The position numbers and the translations under genes were made by a program. Source: Sepioteuthis lessoniana (Eukaryota > Mollusca > Cephalopoda > Myopsida > Loliginidae). Taken from it: a stretch of 64,000 bases of DNA. This document shows positions 12,206 through 23,197 of the stretch, piece after piece (position 1 is the stretch's first letter; each line of letters starts with the position of its first letter). The notes below the pieces were generated by a model. That model was not told where the DNA came from, made no database searches, and was given only the letters and a program-made list of their open reading frames with translations. The DNA lies in assembly GCA_963585895.1 (NCBI GenBank), contig OY757911.1:93985443-94049442 (forward strand), read 5' to 3'.

Positions 12206-12229
12206 TCTTAAACAATAGAACAAAAGCAA
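11072..12229 (-). CDS. reverse transcriptase of an RTE-type LINE, partial
   Basis: RNA-directed DNA polymerase of a non-LTR retrotransposon; in an intact element it would copy the element RNA at a nicked chromosomal target. The 385-residue frame has no stop. RT blocks are visible: VDFTKAFD with a catalytic Asp at about residue 30, the block VLQGETLAPYLF at 87-98, the active-site motif YADD at 138-141, and NANKTEYM at 171-178. The C-terminal region has the conserved FTYLGSSIS and RRTRHAGHCWR motifs. Residues 1-10 or so (MLLFYCLRGF) do not fit the family and probably come from flanking DNA, so the annotated Met is not a true start; the real protein would extend upstream through an AP-type endonuclease. 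The stop TGA is the first codon of the (ATG)n tail. The open frame suggests a fairly recent insertion. The fragment cannot be autonomous. Confidence 0.92.
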   Translation of the reverse strand: MLLFYCLRGFRRILEGVRAKNLQATLLFVDFTKAFDSIHRGKMEQILLAYGLPKETVAAIMILYRNTKVKVRSPDEDTEYFDIVAGVLQGETLAPYLFIICLDYVLRTSIDKIRENGLELTKRRSKRYPAKTITDADYADDLAILANTPNQAETLLHSLERAAAGIGLHVNANKTEYMCYNQTGNIATLDGASLKLVDKFTYLGSSISSTEKDIDTRLTKAWTAIDRLSIIWKSDLTDKMKRSFFQAAVVSILLYGYTTWTLTKRLERRLDGNYSRMLRAVLNKSWRQHPTRLQLYGHLPPNYTTIQVRRTRHAGHCWRSKDELISDVLQWTPTYGCARVGRPARTYIQQLCEDTGCNPEDLPEAMNDREKWRERVKDIRAGGAT

Positions 12230-12734
12230 ATATGAACTTGATATTGTAACCTCTAGTTTTAAAATAACCCCTAATTATTTGTCATGCCTATTAAAACCAT
12301 GCAAGGAAACTGTGCATACTTTTAGCTTGGAATTTGGACAAAAATTTAACATTAAAAAATTTACTACTAGTAATAGTGGCATGAACATAATTATGGTCAC
12401 TTGTTACATCTTGTATTAATAGATAGTCACCAATTTTAAAATCCAAATACAGACTGATGGTTGAAACATGCTATCTCCCACAAAATATAGACAATGAAGC
12501 AATTTCATTCATTATATTTCAATCATCCCGCCAATATGACTGTATCGATATAAAAAGCATTATGAACATTTCTGTTAAAATTAATTCAATATTTTGATTA
12601 TATTTAAGTTTTTAAAAATCACAGCGAGAAGTACTCTGTGATTATATGATAACATTTTTATTGTCACCTTCAACCCACTTGGCTTGGTCCTCTTTAAACT
12701 GTTAAGAATGTGTGATGCCATCAATGACGTCAAT
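12216..12734. other. spacer with a possible SINE-A tail remnant
   Basis: At about 12265-12300 'aataacccctaattatttgtcatgcctattaaaacc' resembles a subtype-c SINE-A tail and could be the continuation of the copy interrupted by the LINE. The rest, to 12734, is AT-rich with no match. Confidence 0.35.
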
Positions 12735-13090
12735 TTTCCTAGTCGGCGGGTACTGTAGAATACACCGACTGTATCTCTGCAGAGGGGGTAAGACCCTCCC
12801 CTACGAGTGTTCCCGATATGACACTAAGCAATCTGATGGCGAGGTTCCAGTAATGCTGGAGCTTTGCACAATGTGGAGTACTCCTTCATTGACATCGCTC
12901 CCGGGTCCACTTTGACCCGGAGTGGTAGCAACTGGTAGGGTCCCAATTATGGGTCAAATAGAACTCTCTACTTATGCGAAACTGGACTATTTGAAATAGA
13001 ACTGTTGACATTTAAATGTGTGTTGACAAAAATGTACTCTTAGTAAACAGAACTGTTTGAAACACGAATGTTTATATGTATAACCGGTGT
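12735..13090 (+). repeat. SINE-A copy, subtype a
   Basis: Well-preserved head in which AGTCGG and CCGACT can pair around 'gtactgtagaataca', then the canonical core ('gacactaagcaatctgatgg', 'gctggagctttg', 'tcattgacatcgctcccggg', 'gacccggagtggtagca') and a body with two to three decayed units of about 55 bp. The 3' hairpin tail is not recognisable; the copy runs into unrelated sequence before the (AT)n run. Confidence 0.88.
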
Positions 13091-13234
13091 TATCTCATTT
13101 TCTCTTTTTTAAATACTGTCATTATATTTAAGATGAAAAGTACTATTCTGGTCCAATATGAAAGGAATATTAAGATTTTTAAATTAATTTTTCTCGATCT
13201 CTTATTAGTTATATGTGCTGCATTCAATAATTTT

Positions 13235-13235
<1 letters not shown>

Positions 13236-13312
<77 letters not shown>
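13236..13312. repeat. (AT)n microsatellite
   Basis: Uninterrupted AT dinucleotides for about 38 units. It lies about 15 bp before the start of the sequence shared by the two mariner copies. Apparent open frames through it (YIYI repeats) are artefacts. Confidence 0.97.
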
Positions 13313-13315
<3 letters not shown>

Positions 13316-13327
13316 CAGGCATTTTAT

Positions 13328-14158
13328 ATTGTCGCAGACGCTTGAAAATTCAGTATGTTATTACTAAACCTCTTACGAAATGACTGACCAATTTTCATGA
13401 CTTCAAGTTTAAATGAACAACTACAGCAGGAATTAGAATACACCCTACTAAAACCTGATTGTCACAGCTGGTGAATTTCAAAAATGCAGTCTGGACGTGG
13501 GGACACTTTAGAAGAACAATATGCAATAAAATTCTAGTTTAAACGTGAAAAAATGCCACAGAAACGTATGGAATGCTTCAGACTGCTTTTGGAGTATCTT
13601 GCATGAATCGAGCATCAGTCTTTGAGTGGCATAAGATTCAAGGAAGGCAGGGAGTCTGTGAGGGATGATGAGAGGTGTGGGAGGAGCAAAGACGTCAATA
13701 CAGCAGAGTTTATTGGCCAGCGGGTAGGGTTACTATGTTGAGGTTTTAAAGGAGTTCAGGGAGAGATTCCTTGGGAAGAGGCCAGCGGCATTTCCACCAG
13801 GACAATGCACCAGTCCACAACTCCATCCTTGTCACAGACTATTTGATCAAGATGGGCATTAAGACAGTTTCTCAGCCTCCCTATAGTCCAGACCTTGCTC
13901 TCTGACTTTTGATTTTTCCCTAATCTCAGAGGCTGTCGTTATGAGACAATTGAGGAGATGAAAGAGGCTGTGACGAAGGTCATTGACACGCTCACACAAG
14001 AGGACATCGATGGGGCCTTTCAGAAGTGGTTGGAACGGTACAAGTGCATTGCAGCTGGAGGAAATTACTTCGAAGGGGACTAGAGTTTCATGTGTGTACT
14101 ATCAATAAAAGTGTTCATACGAAAAAAGCCTGGAAACTTATTTAATGGTCCTGGTATA
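13328..14158 (+). mobile_element. mariner-type DNA transposon, internally deleted
   Basis: Homologous at DNA level to the longer mariner at 54971-56253 on the opposite strand. Shared sequence starts near 13328, about 45 bp before a terminal-repeat-like CTTACGAAATGACTGACC (13373). The 3' end, near 14140-14158, is a decayed version of the other copy's TIR. Relative to the other copy about 0.4 kb of transposase is missing at about 13720-13728, joining the helix-turn-helix region to the end of the catalytic core. Confidence 0.88.
13484..14083 (+). pseudogene. mariner transposase pseudogene, deleted
   Basis: A D,D34D-type cut-and-paste transposase remnant. The first part encodes the N-terminal DNA-binding region (words equivalent to ASVFEWHK, RESVRDDERCGRSK). 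After a deletion junction at about 13724 it resumes in the catalytic core at YYVEVLKEF and continues through HFHQDNAPVHNS (second catalytic Asp intact, codon GAC near 13803), YSPDLAL, EEMKEAVTKVIDTLTQED and the C-terminal CIAAGGNYFEGD, with stop TAG at 14081. The first catalytic Asp is lost with the deletion, and there are frameshifts and stops, so it is dead. Confidence 0.88.
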
Positions 14159-14993
14159 GCAAGATCTATGTTTTTCAGAGCACATTTTGAGCGTGGAAGA
14201 ATGGTTGATATGTATCTATACGGTTGGAACGTTTTAGAAGTTAATACTGTCTTTGTTCAAGATGAAAAGATGGTAAATGATAGCAGAGCTGAATGTTATT
14301 AGCTAACTGGATTAACTGGGTAAATTTAGAATAAAAAAATACTTGAAATTGTGCAAAGGAATTAGATGTGATGACATGAGAAAAAAAAGTTTTCGCCTAA
14401 GCAATTTTTTAAGCAGAATATAAGCAATTAATTAACAATTTTTAATGCTCATCATATTTACTATATCTGATAACGAAGCTACGGAAAGTATGGTTATCGG
14501 AGTGAAAGGCAGAATTCTTGAGTCTTGTTCTGCATGATGATCCATACGTTTCATTAAAGTACGGAAAATGGATTCATCCCTATCTCTAAATAAGTATATA
14601 TTTGATAGTGACAAGACTACGAGAAGGTAGTCTTAATTTAGACTCTCAATAAGCACATTATCTTACATTGTGGCAAGGTAATTACTTCCATGTATAATAT
14701 ACTCTGGGGAATTTTCTAAAGTTAACAGAATTATGATATCAGGGAGGAAATGTCGTTTGACGTGATAAATTAGTCAATTTTGGCATCTTAATTTTCCTAC
14801 GGATATGATTAGAATTTGCCATATTACGGCATGTGATCAGAAAATTTAATTCATATATTATTTCAAATCCCTATGTGGGAAATGAATTTTTGTTTAATAA
14901 AAATGAGCCCTAAAATCTTCGGCTAGACTGTGCTTAGTGTTGCCTGTTCCAGATGGGATGGCATATACGCCTTCATTCTTGTTAAAATTCTTC
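14159..14993. other. spacer, nothing recognised
   Basis: AT-rich. Short open frames near 14090-14302 and 14432-14614 show no motif and are probably chance. Confidence 0.45.
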
Positions 14994-15328
14994 CTGCCCT
15001 GTTGGCTGAGGCAGTAGAATACACTGACTGCTTCTCTGCAAAGGGGTAAGATCACTGCAACGAGTGTTCTGGATATGACAAACAATCTGATGTTGATGTT
15101 GTTGTAAAACTTGAGCTTTTGGGAATGAGGAGTTCCTCTTCATTGTCATCGCTCCCTGGTTTATTCTGTCCTGGATGGTAGCACTTGATAGGGTCCTGTT
15201 TATGGCCCAAATAGAAGTAAACTGTGTACTTATGCTAAAATGAATTGTTTGAAAAAGAATTGTTTGTACGTCTAAAACGCATTTAATAACCTTCAATGTT
15301 TGATGTGCCATAAAACCAAAGCAAACTA
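14994..15328 (+). repeat. SINE-A copy, subtype a, near complete
   Basis: Head 'ctgccctgttggctgaggcag', 'gtagaatacactgactgc', core and 'gatagggtcctgtttatgg' are followed by a single body unit (actgtgtacttatgctaaaatgaattgtttg) and the tail 'gcatttaataacc...tttgatgtgccataaaacc', ending in a short A/C-rich run. It is among the shortest full copies, showing that the body unit can be present once. Confidence 0.87.
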
Positions 15329-16535
15329 TTTTTCAGACGATAAATCTTAGATTAAATTAGTGTTTTTTCCGACAATATGTGGTGATATTATTTATTTCAA
15401 CAGAAACTTTTGCAGTATTCTGGATACAAAAAGAGGAAAAGAAAAACGAGATAAAGTTGTTCATATAAGAAATAATTGAATCGGACACGTAGACACACAA
15501 ATCCCTCAACTTTTCTCTATACCAGTCTAAAAAAGATAATAGATATTTCCTTGATCATCTTATCTCACAAATAATACCTCACCCCTATGGAAATTAGGGA
15601 TGATTTCTCTAAATTTAAAAATTAAGTTCCTAACTTGTCGCACACCCGATTGCTGGCAGTATCTTTTTTCCATCATGGATGGCTACTAACTTACGTGAGT
15701 GATGAACTAGAATCTCCATAGCTAGCAGGTTAAAACAAAAAATGGATCCGCTGAGGTGATCCAATTTCTTAGAATATCACTGAATAATCTATATAATCGG
15801 GTCATGTAATAAGGTAAATCTATTTGTCGAAAGTTTCAATCTTTCATTAAAACATATCTGAGATGGTGCATAATGTCAAAGACAGAATTTATTTCTTTCG
15901 ACCCTCTTAAGAACAAAATTTCTATACTCTTGTTTATTTCTGATTAAAATCAAATTAAATAGAGTTGAACATGAGTACAAATAGTTTATTTGTGATACTC
16001 TCAGAGTATCTCTTGTATTTAAAAACCATCTTGCTTTGTGTAATACACCTCCCTACCTCAATTTGAAATTCATTGGATGTAACCAAAAGTAAAACCTATG
16101 GAAATGTAAACAAAGAATTGATTTAGAAGTTGACAAAGTAATTTTGAAAGTCAATTTGATGAATTTTTTTGAATTATTTTAACTAATAATTAACAGCAGA
16201 GAGTTTGTGATTTGACAGAAATTGACAAAGGAAACGATGTTTGTCAAATGTAAAAAAAACATTTAATATCGATTCCATCTGACAATCATATTTAAAGTTA
16301 TCATCCACCACGTTTCCGTTTGACTGCACTGTCTGGTGCATTTTAGGCAATTCAGAGGAACTTGCTTATTTGAGATGCCTGCACAATAAACGGACTGAGT
16401 AAATGCTAAGAATCGACAGATGTCTTAACCAGATGTTCATTCATTTTTAAATTTATGGCCATCTTCGATGATAAAGGGGAAAAAAGCGTACACGTTTCAG
16501 TGTAAATTCTTACAGAAACACTTCATCGACCTCTC
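15329..16535. other. spacer, nothing recognised
   Basis: AT-rich, about 1.2 kb with no family match and no notable open frame. Confidence 0.45.
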
Positions 16536-16890
16536 AACAAAGCTTAAAATACACTGGCTGTACCCTCATAAGACCCCCTCCCAAGAAAAAAGGTAGCGTT
16601 GTGAGTATGACACGAAACTGCATTTGATGGTGAGGCTCCAATACTAGTTATGCGGGAAGTGTGGATTAAACCCTAATGTCCATTTTTCTATGGTTATATT
16701 GGATCCAGGTTAGGAGTATATGTTAAGTCCCGATGTCTTGGTCAAATAGATCTGTTTAAAAATTATTTGTAATCGAGGAGACCATGTGCTTACAAATAAT
16801 TAAAAACAATTTTAACAAAATTGTAAAAATAGATTTCCTAAAGTCAGGCATAAACTTTGAAAAGCAGGTCATCACGTCTAATCAATCATA
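16536..16890 (+). repeat. SINE-A copy, subtype c
   Basis: A diverged head (aaagcttaaaatacactggctg) and core ('gtatgacacgaaactgcatttgatgg', 'gaggctccaatac'), then the subtype-c body 'tcaaatagatctgtttaaaaattatttgtaatcgaggagaccatgtgc' and a decayed tail with 'ggcataaactttgaaaagcaggtcatcacgtctaatcaatc'. Confidence 0.7.
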
Positions 16891-17151
16891 AATAGCGTTC
16901 AAATTGCAAAATTTGAGGTTAAAGAAAACTAAAATAGAGAGTATTGAACGTTAAGCTGATGAAAGCTTTTACAATTGACGGAAAGTAACTTCAATTATTT
17001 CAAGCGTTTTTGAAGAATAAAAATATTACATTTTATGCAACCAGGATATTGACATCAGTGTATTAAGTAATTACTTTAATTCCTTATTCATATTATTTGC
17101 ACGGATCTAATATACAATGAAAATCTGAGAGCTCATTCCACATAATAAATT

Positions 17152-17463
17152 AAAGTGTGTACTTAACGCTGAACCGAATTGTTTGAAATGGAAGGCTTTT
17201 TAGACATTGAAATTGTACTCACGCTAAAATTAATTAATATAGAACTGTTTTGGATTTAATTGTTTGTAAACAAAATCTATAGTAAACTGAATTTGTTGAA
17301 TTAGAACTTTTGAATAAACTGAATAGCTTGAGATAGAAATATTTTTGACAATTAAACTATATAATCATACGAAACTGAATTGTTTGAAATAGAACTGAAT
17401 ATTTGTATAAAAATGAACATGGCATTAAATAACCTACAAAGGTTGATGTCATAAATCCCAAAC
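17152..17463 (+). repeat. SINE-A body and tail, subtype a, headless
   Basis: Four or five decayed units of the type 'gtactta-gctaaactgaattgtttgaaatagaactgtttgacatt' end with a clear hairpin tail (GGCATTAAATAACC-tacaaa-GGTTGATGTC). No head or core is present, so it is a 5'-truncated insertion or a broken copy. Confidence 0.75.
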
Positions 17464-17758
17464 TATCAGCAAACCTCGTAAGAAACTAGCTGTCATAATT
17501 TTATTTTATTTTTATGAACTTTTCTCCTACATTTGAATTATATTTTACTAATTAATCCACCTTCGGTCAGGTACATGTATAAACTTCATATGAGCAAGAG
17601 TATAAAATGTAAAGTGAATATATGTAAATACATATTGCAGATGTCAGTGATTAAAAGTAGTCGGTTTTATATTTGAATTCAATAACAAAGTAACAATCTG
17701 TTAGCAAACTTGTTATAAATTTAAATTATAACAGGTTAACGAAGTTCTTGGAAAATTG

Positions 17759-17761
<3 letters not shown>
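17464..17761. other. spacer, nothing recognised
   Basis: AT-rich, no match. Confidence 0.4.

Positions 17762-17792
<31 letters not shown>
17762..17792. repeat. (TA)n microsatellite
   Basis: About 15 uninterrupted TA units. Confidence 0.95.
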
Positions 17793-17794
<2 letters not shown>

Positions 17795-17924
17795 GTATAG
17801 ATTAACGATTATTAGCATGTAAAAAGCAATAATTGAACGAATTAGTTTGCTTCACTGAGAAAATTCAAGCCATATATCCATGTTAAAGATTAACCTATTA
17901 TTACCAAAATCTGTTCCTGCTTAT

Positions 17925-18005
17925 TGGAGGCGTTTTTGGTTAAATGTTTAGTCCTAGAAAATAGGTATTGCGACTTGAATTCAAATCCTGGGTGAAACTG
18001 TAAGT
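17925..18005 (+). repeat. tRNA-like module D remnant
   Basis: Contains 'ttggttaaatgtttagtccta' (A-box side) and a B-box-like TTGAATTCAAATCCTGGG, spaced as in other D modules such as 22527-22620. It is isolated and strongly decayed. Confidence 0.4.
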
Positions 18006-18051
18006 ACTTAACATAGTGCTAATACTTTAGTGAAAAGATTGAATATAACAA

Positions 18052-18058
18052 TTCTCTC

Positions 18059-18135
<77 letters not shown>
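18052..18135. repeat. compound (TC)n(TA)n microsatellite
   Basis: TC-rich repeats with two TAT interruptions pass directly into about 20 TA units. Confidence 0.95.
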
Positions 18136-18137
<2 letters not shown>

Positions 18138-19694
18138 CCAATTGTACGGTAGACTGGGCACTTTACCCATAGAAAGGGTACCAGCCAAGGAGACAAATAC
18201 TCAATTCAAACTCGTTAAACCCTACTTAGAAAATGAGTTTCGCTTCCGGCTCATTTTAGAGGGGTTGGGAAATATAGATTTCTTTCTTTTCCGACACTTA
18301 AAAGTTCTAATGTTAACATCACGTATCTTAAATGAAGAATCTTTCCTGGACCGATTAAACGATGAAGGGTACTAAATCGAATACAAATCCACGTACACAC
18401 AGTCTTTAAATTGATTTTTTTAAAGAATCGAGCATTGTTTAAAATATACGCTATAAATGAACGTAAAAAATGGTGTAAGAAACAATCGAAATTATTAGGG
18501 ATTGAAAACATCATCATATATCAATTCCAGCCAAAAATTGTCTAGTGATTGGAGATAAATAATTTGCTTTTTTTTCTTTACCAGTTTTAATGAACTTGAT
18601 TTTTTTTTTGTTTTGCTGATAACTATTGGCAAATATCAACACTTTTAATTATAGTAAAATTTATATTTATCATACGAAACCAAATGTTTCATGTGAAAAA
18701 AATTTGTGGCTATTTCTTGATTATTTTTTCCGATAAATTGGGAACGTTTACTGCAGCGTGTGTTACTATCGTGACATAGCCGAGGTGAGTGTCTCTAGCT
18801 TTTTACATGTAGGCCGTTTCTAAATAGACTGCAAACTTTAGGATTTATTTAGAATTTTCAATAACCTCTGGTTAAAGTGAGTATTTTTTCTTTAATTTCG
18901 CTTGTGTTGCTTATCATTCACTTGTGAGAGTGAAAATGCTAATTAGCATGTGTGGTTCAACTCGCGACATTTTACCCAGTTCATTCCAAATGATCTTAAG
19001 AAAAAAATAGTCGCTATAAAGGATAGCGCCAAGTTTCCTAACAATGAGAACTGGGAAGTTTTTACATTTATTCTAGCCTGTCAGCGTTTGGCATCTGCCT
19101 CCTGGCGTTTTTACAACTGAAAGTTCAGCCAATGATAGTGCACATCTCGTTTCTGTTCTGCAGGCGAAAACGCGATAAGTCACGAAATTAGCTGGCAGAA
19201 GCCTGGCTGTAGAGAGAAAAGTGCAAGAGTAAACGTTTGCCATGACAACGAATGCAATGTTGTTAATTTCAGTTGTTTTTTAATCCGAACTTAGCAGGTT
19301 ATAATTTTGCATTCATAGCAGAGAGTCGAACTGAAATAAAGAATACTTTCTCGTCTGTATTCTGCCTTACTTTAGCAAAGCTGTCGTCTCAATAACTTCG
19401 ATAAGATAATTGATTTTTAACAGCATGACAACAAGTTCTGTATTATCTCATAACTAATGGTTAGGGAATTGAATATTGTAGTCTTATAAATTATTTTTTG
19501 TGTATCTCAATATCAGAGTTGTGATATCAAGTATTTCTATCGAAAACTAATAGTTTTATACAAGTATATTTCAAGTAAATAATAATGTTAGTAAGTTATT
19601 TGCTTCAAGTTACTGTTTCTGATAGAAATACTTTATGAATAACTGGGTTATTTAAATCTAAAATAAGAAATGCTAGCATATCTATTTGACCGAT
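18136..19694. other. spacer; GC-richer patch at about 18950-19260
   Basis: No repeat family match. The segment 18950-19260 is visibly richer in G and C and carries a CCAAT box (agccaatgatag, about 19126) and an X-box-like near-match GTTTGCCATGACAAC (19235-19249). It may be an old regulatory element or the edge of an unknown gene; evidence is weak. Confidence 0.35.
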
Positions 19695-19832
19695 ACTTGA
19701 GACCCAAGCAAGAACTAACGTTCCTGGTTAGAATATATTGAAGAGTAATGACAATGAAAGAGTATTTGTCACTCCTCCGAGATCGAGAACTAAAGCCTCA
19801 CCATCAAACGTATATTGTCGTGTTCCGAACCC
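19695..19832 (-). repeat. SINE-A core fragment, inverted
   Basis: The plus-strand words 'gagtaatgacaatgaaagagta', 'actaaagcctcaccatcaaa' are the reverse complement of the SINE-A core. It directly abuts a plus-strand copy, making an inverted pair. Confidence 0.6.
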
Positions 19833-20265
19833 TCCCTGCCTAGTCGGCTTGATTTGCAGAAAACACTTCCTGCACCTCTGTTAAAGGGTAAGTTCCTACT
19901 AATGATCGTCGTAATATAGTAATAAGTCATTTGATTGTGTGGCTCCAGTCCTTGAGCTATGAAGAATCTGGCGTACTCCGTCAGTGCCATTATTCCTAGG
20001 TCCATTCTGACCCGCCGTTGATGCAGTTGGTCCAATCTACGGATCGAATAGAAATATGTAAGCATTTTGTAAGCTCGAAACCATTCAACTGTGTACAAAC
20101 ATATTACTGACTTAAGGATGGATTATTAATTATAAATAAAAAGTATTTGGTCCATTTAACTCTGTTCAAATAATTTCTTGCTTGATTAAGAATGTTATCT
20201 AGAAACTATTCGTTTTTTGATATTTATATAAACAGGAATTGGCATCAAACAACCAAAAATCCCTA
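19833..20265 (+). repeat. SINE-A copy, subtype b
   Basis: Head (ctagtcggcttgatttgcag), core ('cattcgattgtgtggctccag' region, 'gtcagtgccattattcctagg', 'tccattctgaccc'), and a subtype-b body with decayed repeats of 'aaccattcaactgtgtacaaac'. Tail remnant: 'aggaattggcatcaaacaacc'. Diverged but ordered. Confidence 0.7.
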
Positions 20266-21246
20266 AAACACAACTAACATCAAGGTCTTCTAAATATGTT
20301 GTAGAGTATTAACCATCTAAAGGCAATGCAATCAGTTTTTTTGAAAGCACCACCGACTGGAGGTAGTTTAAGCAATGTTCTGAAGTATTAGGATTATTTC
20401 CCCACTCTTGATTTCCAGTGTAAATCACTATTGATTATTGCCGGAATAGTTCAATATAGAAATTTAAAAAGAATATGCACAGAAAAGCAACTGTCTTGAA
20501 TTAAATAGCTGAATTATTATATTAAACAGATACTAAGATTCAGTGCACCAGACTGTTGCTAGAAATCCTGATCAAAGAAAATAACGTTGGAGTAGCTGTT
20601 CGAGTTGGCAATGAACAGAAACTAAAACAACTTAAAGGTAAATGTACAGTGATCCCAATTCCGAAACATATGGACATTAAAAGATTATATACGGGCTGAC
20701 ATCTCGTTAAAATCAGTCAAGCTTTACACAAGGCAATCATAGAAAAGACAAAGTAAAAAGAACAATTTATGGAAATAGACTGATTTTATTCAGCAAATGT
20801 TTTTAACGTTTTGACAATAGCTCGTAACATTTACATTGTATAATAACAATATCAATTCAAATATTCTAAAATAACTTTTATAAACATTCTCTTAGAAAAC
20901 GTTGAACTAGTAGCAATCAAAGATTGCAAAGCATATCTGATAAAGGATTAACTACATCTGTATGAACATTAACAGGGAAACTTCCAAATGTTATATTTGA
21001 TAGCATTTGATTTCTAGCTGCAGCCAGATGATATTGTTGATTTTGAAAACACTTGCTATAATATTATTACTGAAGTTGTACAGATTGTAAGATGCTGTTG
21101 TCTGTTGACATCAATTATTTATCTAAATACACGCATTTAAGGTACAGCAATCAAATTTCAAAAGTAAAGGCGTTTAAGTGTCTTTGTCTATGACAGCTGA
21201 TAACGTTGTATACAGAGAAAGATAACAACGCTGATATATAAAAAAA
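20266..21246. other. spacer with a possible SINE-A tail
   Basis: 'attatatacgggctgacatctcgttaaaatcagtc' at about 20683-20718 resembles a lone subtype-c SINE-A tail on the plus strand. The remainder shows no match. Confidence 0.35.
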
Positions 21247-21483
21247 ATGTTATCTCTGGTTTACATAATTTTCCGGACACCCACGCAAACCTTCGTGGTC
21301 ACGCCACCTCATAACATGCCAAACACGCAATTTATGCGGCAATTCCTCCGAGGAATAACCTACGTCCTGTTTACTTTAGGAAACATGTGGACTTTATGTC
21401 ACCCTCAAAACTTATGTAGCATGCCAAAGGGATCTTCCAGTCAATATCCAACAATGACCGTTGCTACTCACTTGGGTTCATGA
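21247..21483 (+). other. GC-richer open frame of unknown nature
   Basis: A 78-codon frame in a locally GC-richer patch. The translation has no motif I recognise, no signal peptide and no obvious repeat relation to the window. It could be an old exon, a fragment of an unknown transposon or chance. No convincing splice sites were identified at its ends. Confidence 0.2.
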
Positions 21484-22526
21484 AAATTATCATAATTTCC
21501 ATTATAAAGATTCAATGCCAAGGTGGTTCTGGTCTATTAATTGTAATTTCATGGCATCGAATATATAATCAGTGTGTGGAGGCTAATTTTGTATATTGCT
21601 ATAAAAAAATTAACACAATTTACTCTAACTTTACTCCAATTGTTACCGTGCTATCTCTTCTTTGTGTAAAGATTAGAAACCTAGTGTCGAAGACCCTCAC
21701 CATTCGGTAGTAGGTTCGATCTTTATTTATAACTTTAACTAGCAGTCTTATGCCAAATCTGAGTGTCTTTGTTTTATTCTAGTCCATATCCCCGTTTTTT
21801 AGACACCTAGCGTCCAGTAGTATTTAGAGATACTCTTAAAGACCATAGTTTATCAATTCGATTCTTATTTGGTTCATATATTTTTGTTTCTGCCAAACTA
21901 AGCAACGCTTATTTGGAATACGATTTATTAAAAAATAAACTTAAAAAGAATAATTGTATCAACGAAGGACAGCATTTCACAGTGATGATAGTAATAAAAA
22001 ACATACCACTAATAAAATACGCTGTTAAATCCAGTTAGTTGAAGGCCCGAAAGAATCTATATAAATGGTATTTATTCAAATTTTGCCAGTATCAATGACT
22101 CTTGTAGAAGGAAGAATTCTATCAAAAAAATCATTTATATAATTTGATATTTTAGTAAATCTAGTACAAAACTAAATCAGACTACAGGATAGTATTAAAA
22201 ATTTAATGTGCACGCACTTAAATTCAAGAGTTGAAACCTCGGCACTCTGGTCGGTTTCCAACCCTGATCATTAATTCAAGTGGAAACACATAATTGCCTC
22301 AACCACGGCCAACAACTCTGTCCACGTCTTTGTAAAGATATGTAAAAGAATATCACACGCATACACAAACATGGTCGGCTAGTGTGGCGTCTGAGGAAAT
22401 CGACTTGCGGAGCCAACTCCAAGTTTTAGAGGAGAGGCTCTTTGTTGTTTCACTTCTTATTAATGTTCTCGGAAATTCATCAATATATATTTTCTAACCC
22501 TCACCCTGAATAGATAAGAGCAAATA
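21484..22526. other. spacer, nothing firm
   Basis: A short tRNA-like tract (ccattcggtagtaggttcgatc, about 21700-21722) has a B-box-like word but no full head. The rest is AT-rich with no match. Confidence 0.35.
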
Positions 22527-22625
22527 GTAGGGCAGACATTGCTCTTTATCCTTGGTAGGCTACCGGTCTAGAAATGGGAAAATGCTGAATTCAAACCCCC
22601 TGTACTCTGCTGGGTGTAACAATTT
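22527..22625 (+). repeat. tRNA-like SINE module D
   Basis: 'agtagggcagacattgctct', 'atccttggtaggctaccggtcta' and a B-box-like GAATTCAAACCCC, followed by 'ctgtactctgctgggtgtaac'. Layout and spacing fit a tRNA-derived unit; this is the best-preserved single D module. Confidence 0.6.
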
Positions 22626-23170
22626 TTAAGCTAAGACGTCGAGATGGATAAATAAAAACATTATATATAATTACCATTTCAGCGTGATAGATACTAATGG
22701 CTTGTGCTTGAATAATTCTCTTGTTATTTCATTTCCAGATGTCTACGCCGTTTGATTGGACTGGCATAACAAAGGCTGTTTTTCGTTTCGATTTCTTCAT
22801 GGGATATAATCGGATATATTACTCTCCTTCAAGGAACAACAGTTCAATAATCTGACACTGATATTAACTATTGAGAAATTTGATTTGGGAAATTTTAGGT
22901 ATTGTATGGCCTTCTGAGGATGTCATTCGATTTTAGATGGTTGAAAAATATATATCATATAAACATTATATGTAATCAATATAATAGTTTTTGTAACAGT
23001 TATTGATCCCTGGAAGGTATAATTATTTCAGAATATAATTCGGTTTCTTACGTAACGGACTGGCTTGTGTGCTAACAAATTAACGATATTTCGAACCATT
23101 AAAACTCGTCTTGAATACTGGTAATAAACACTGAAATAGATTTTATACTAAATTCTAAAATCATTGGAAC
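22626..23170. other. spacer, nothing recognised
   Basis: AT-rich, no match. Confidence 0.4.
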
Positions 23171-23197
23171 TTTTTTTTTTTTTTTTTTTTTTTTTTT
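23171..23197. repeat. poly-T run, 27 bases
   Basis: An uninterrupted T run. It could be the poly-A end of a minus-strand retrocopy, but the following sequence was not recognised as a transcript. Confidence 0.9.

Noticed and set aside
13076..13345. Open frames with long YIYIYI runs (also near 37405 and 44523)
   Set aside because: They are produced by (AT)n microsatellites, which are open in several frames.
23171..23197. Poly-T run as the end of a processed pseudogene
   Set aside because: The adjacent sequence gives no recognisable transcript, gene or target duplication.
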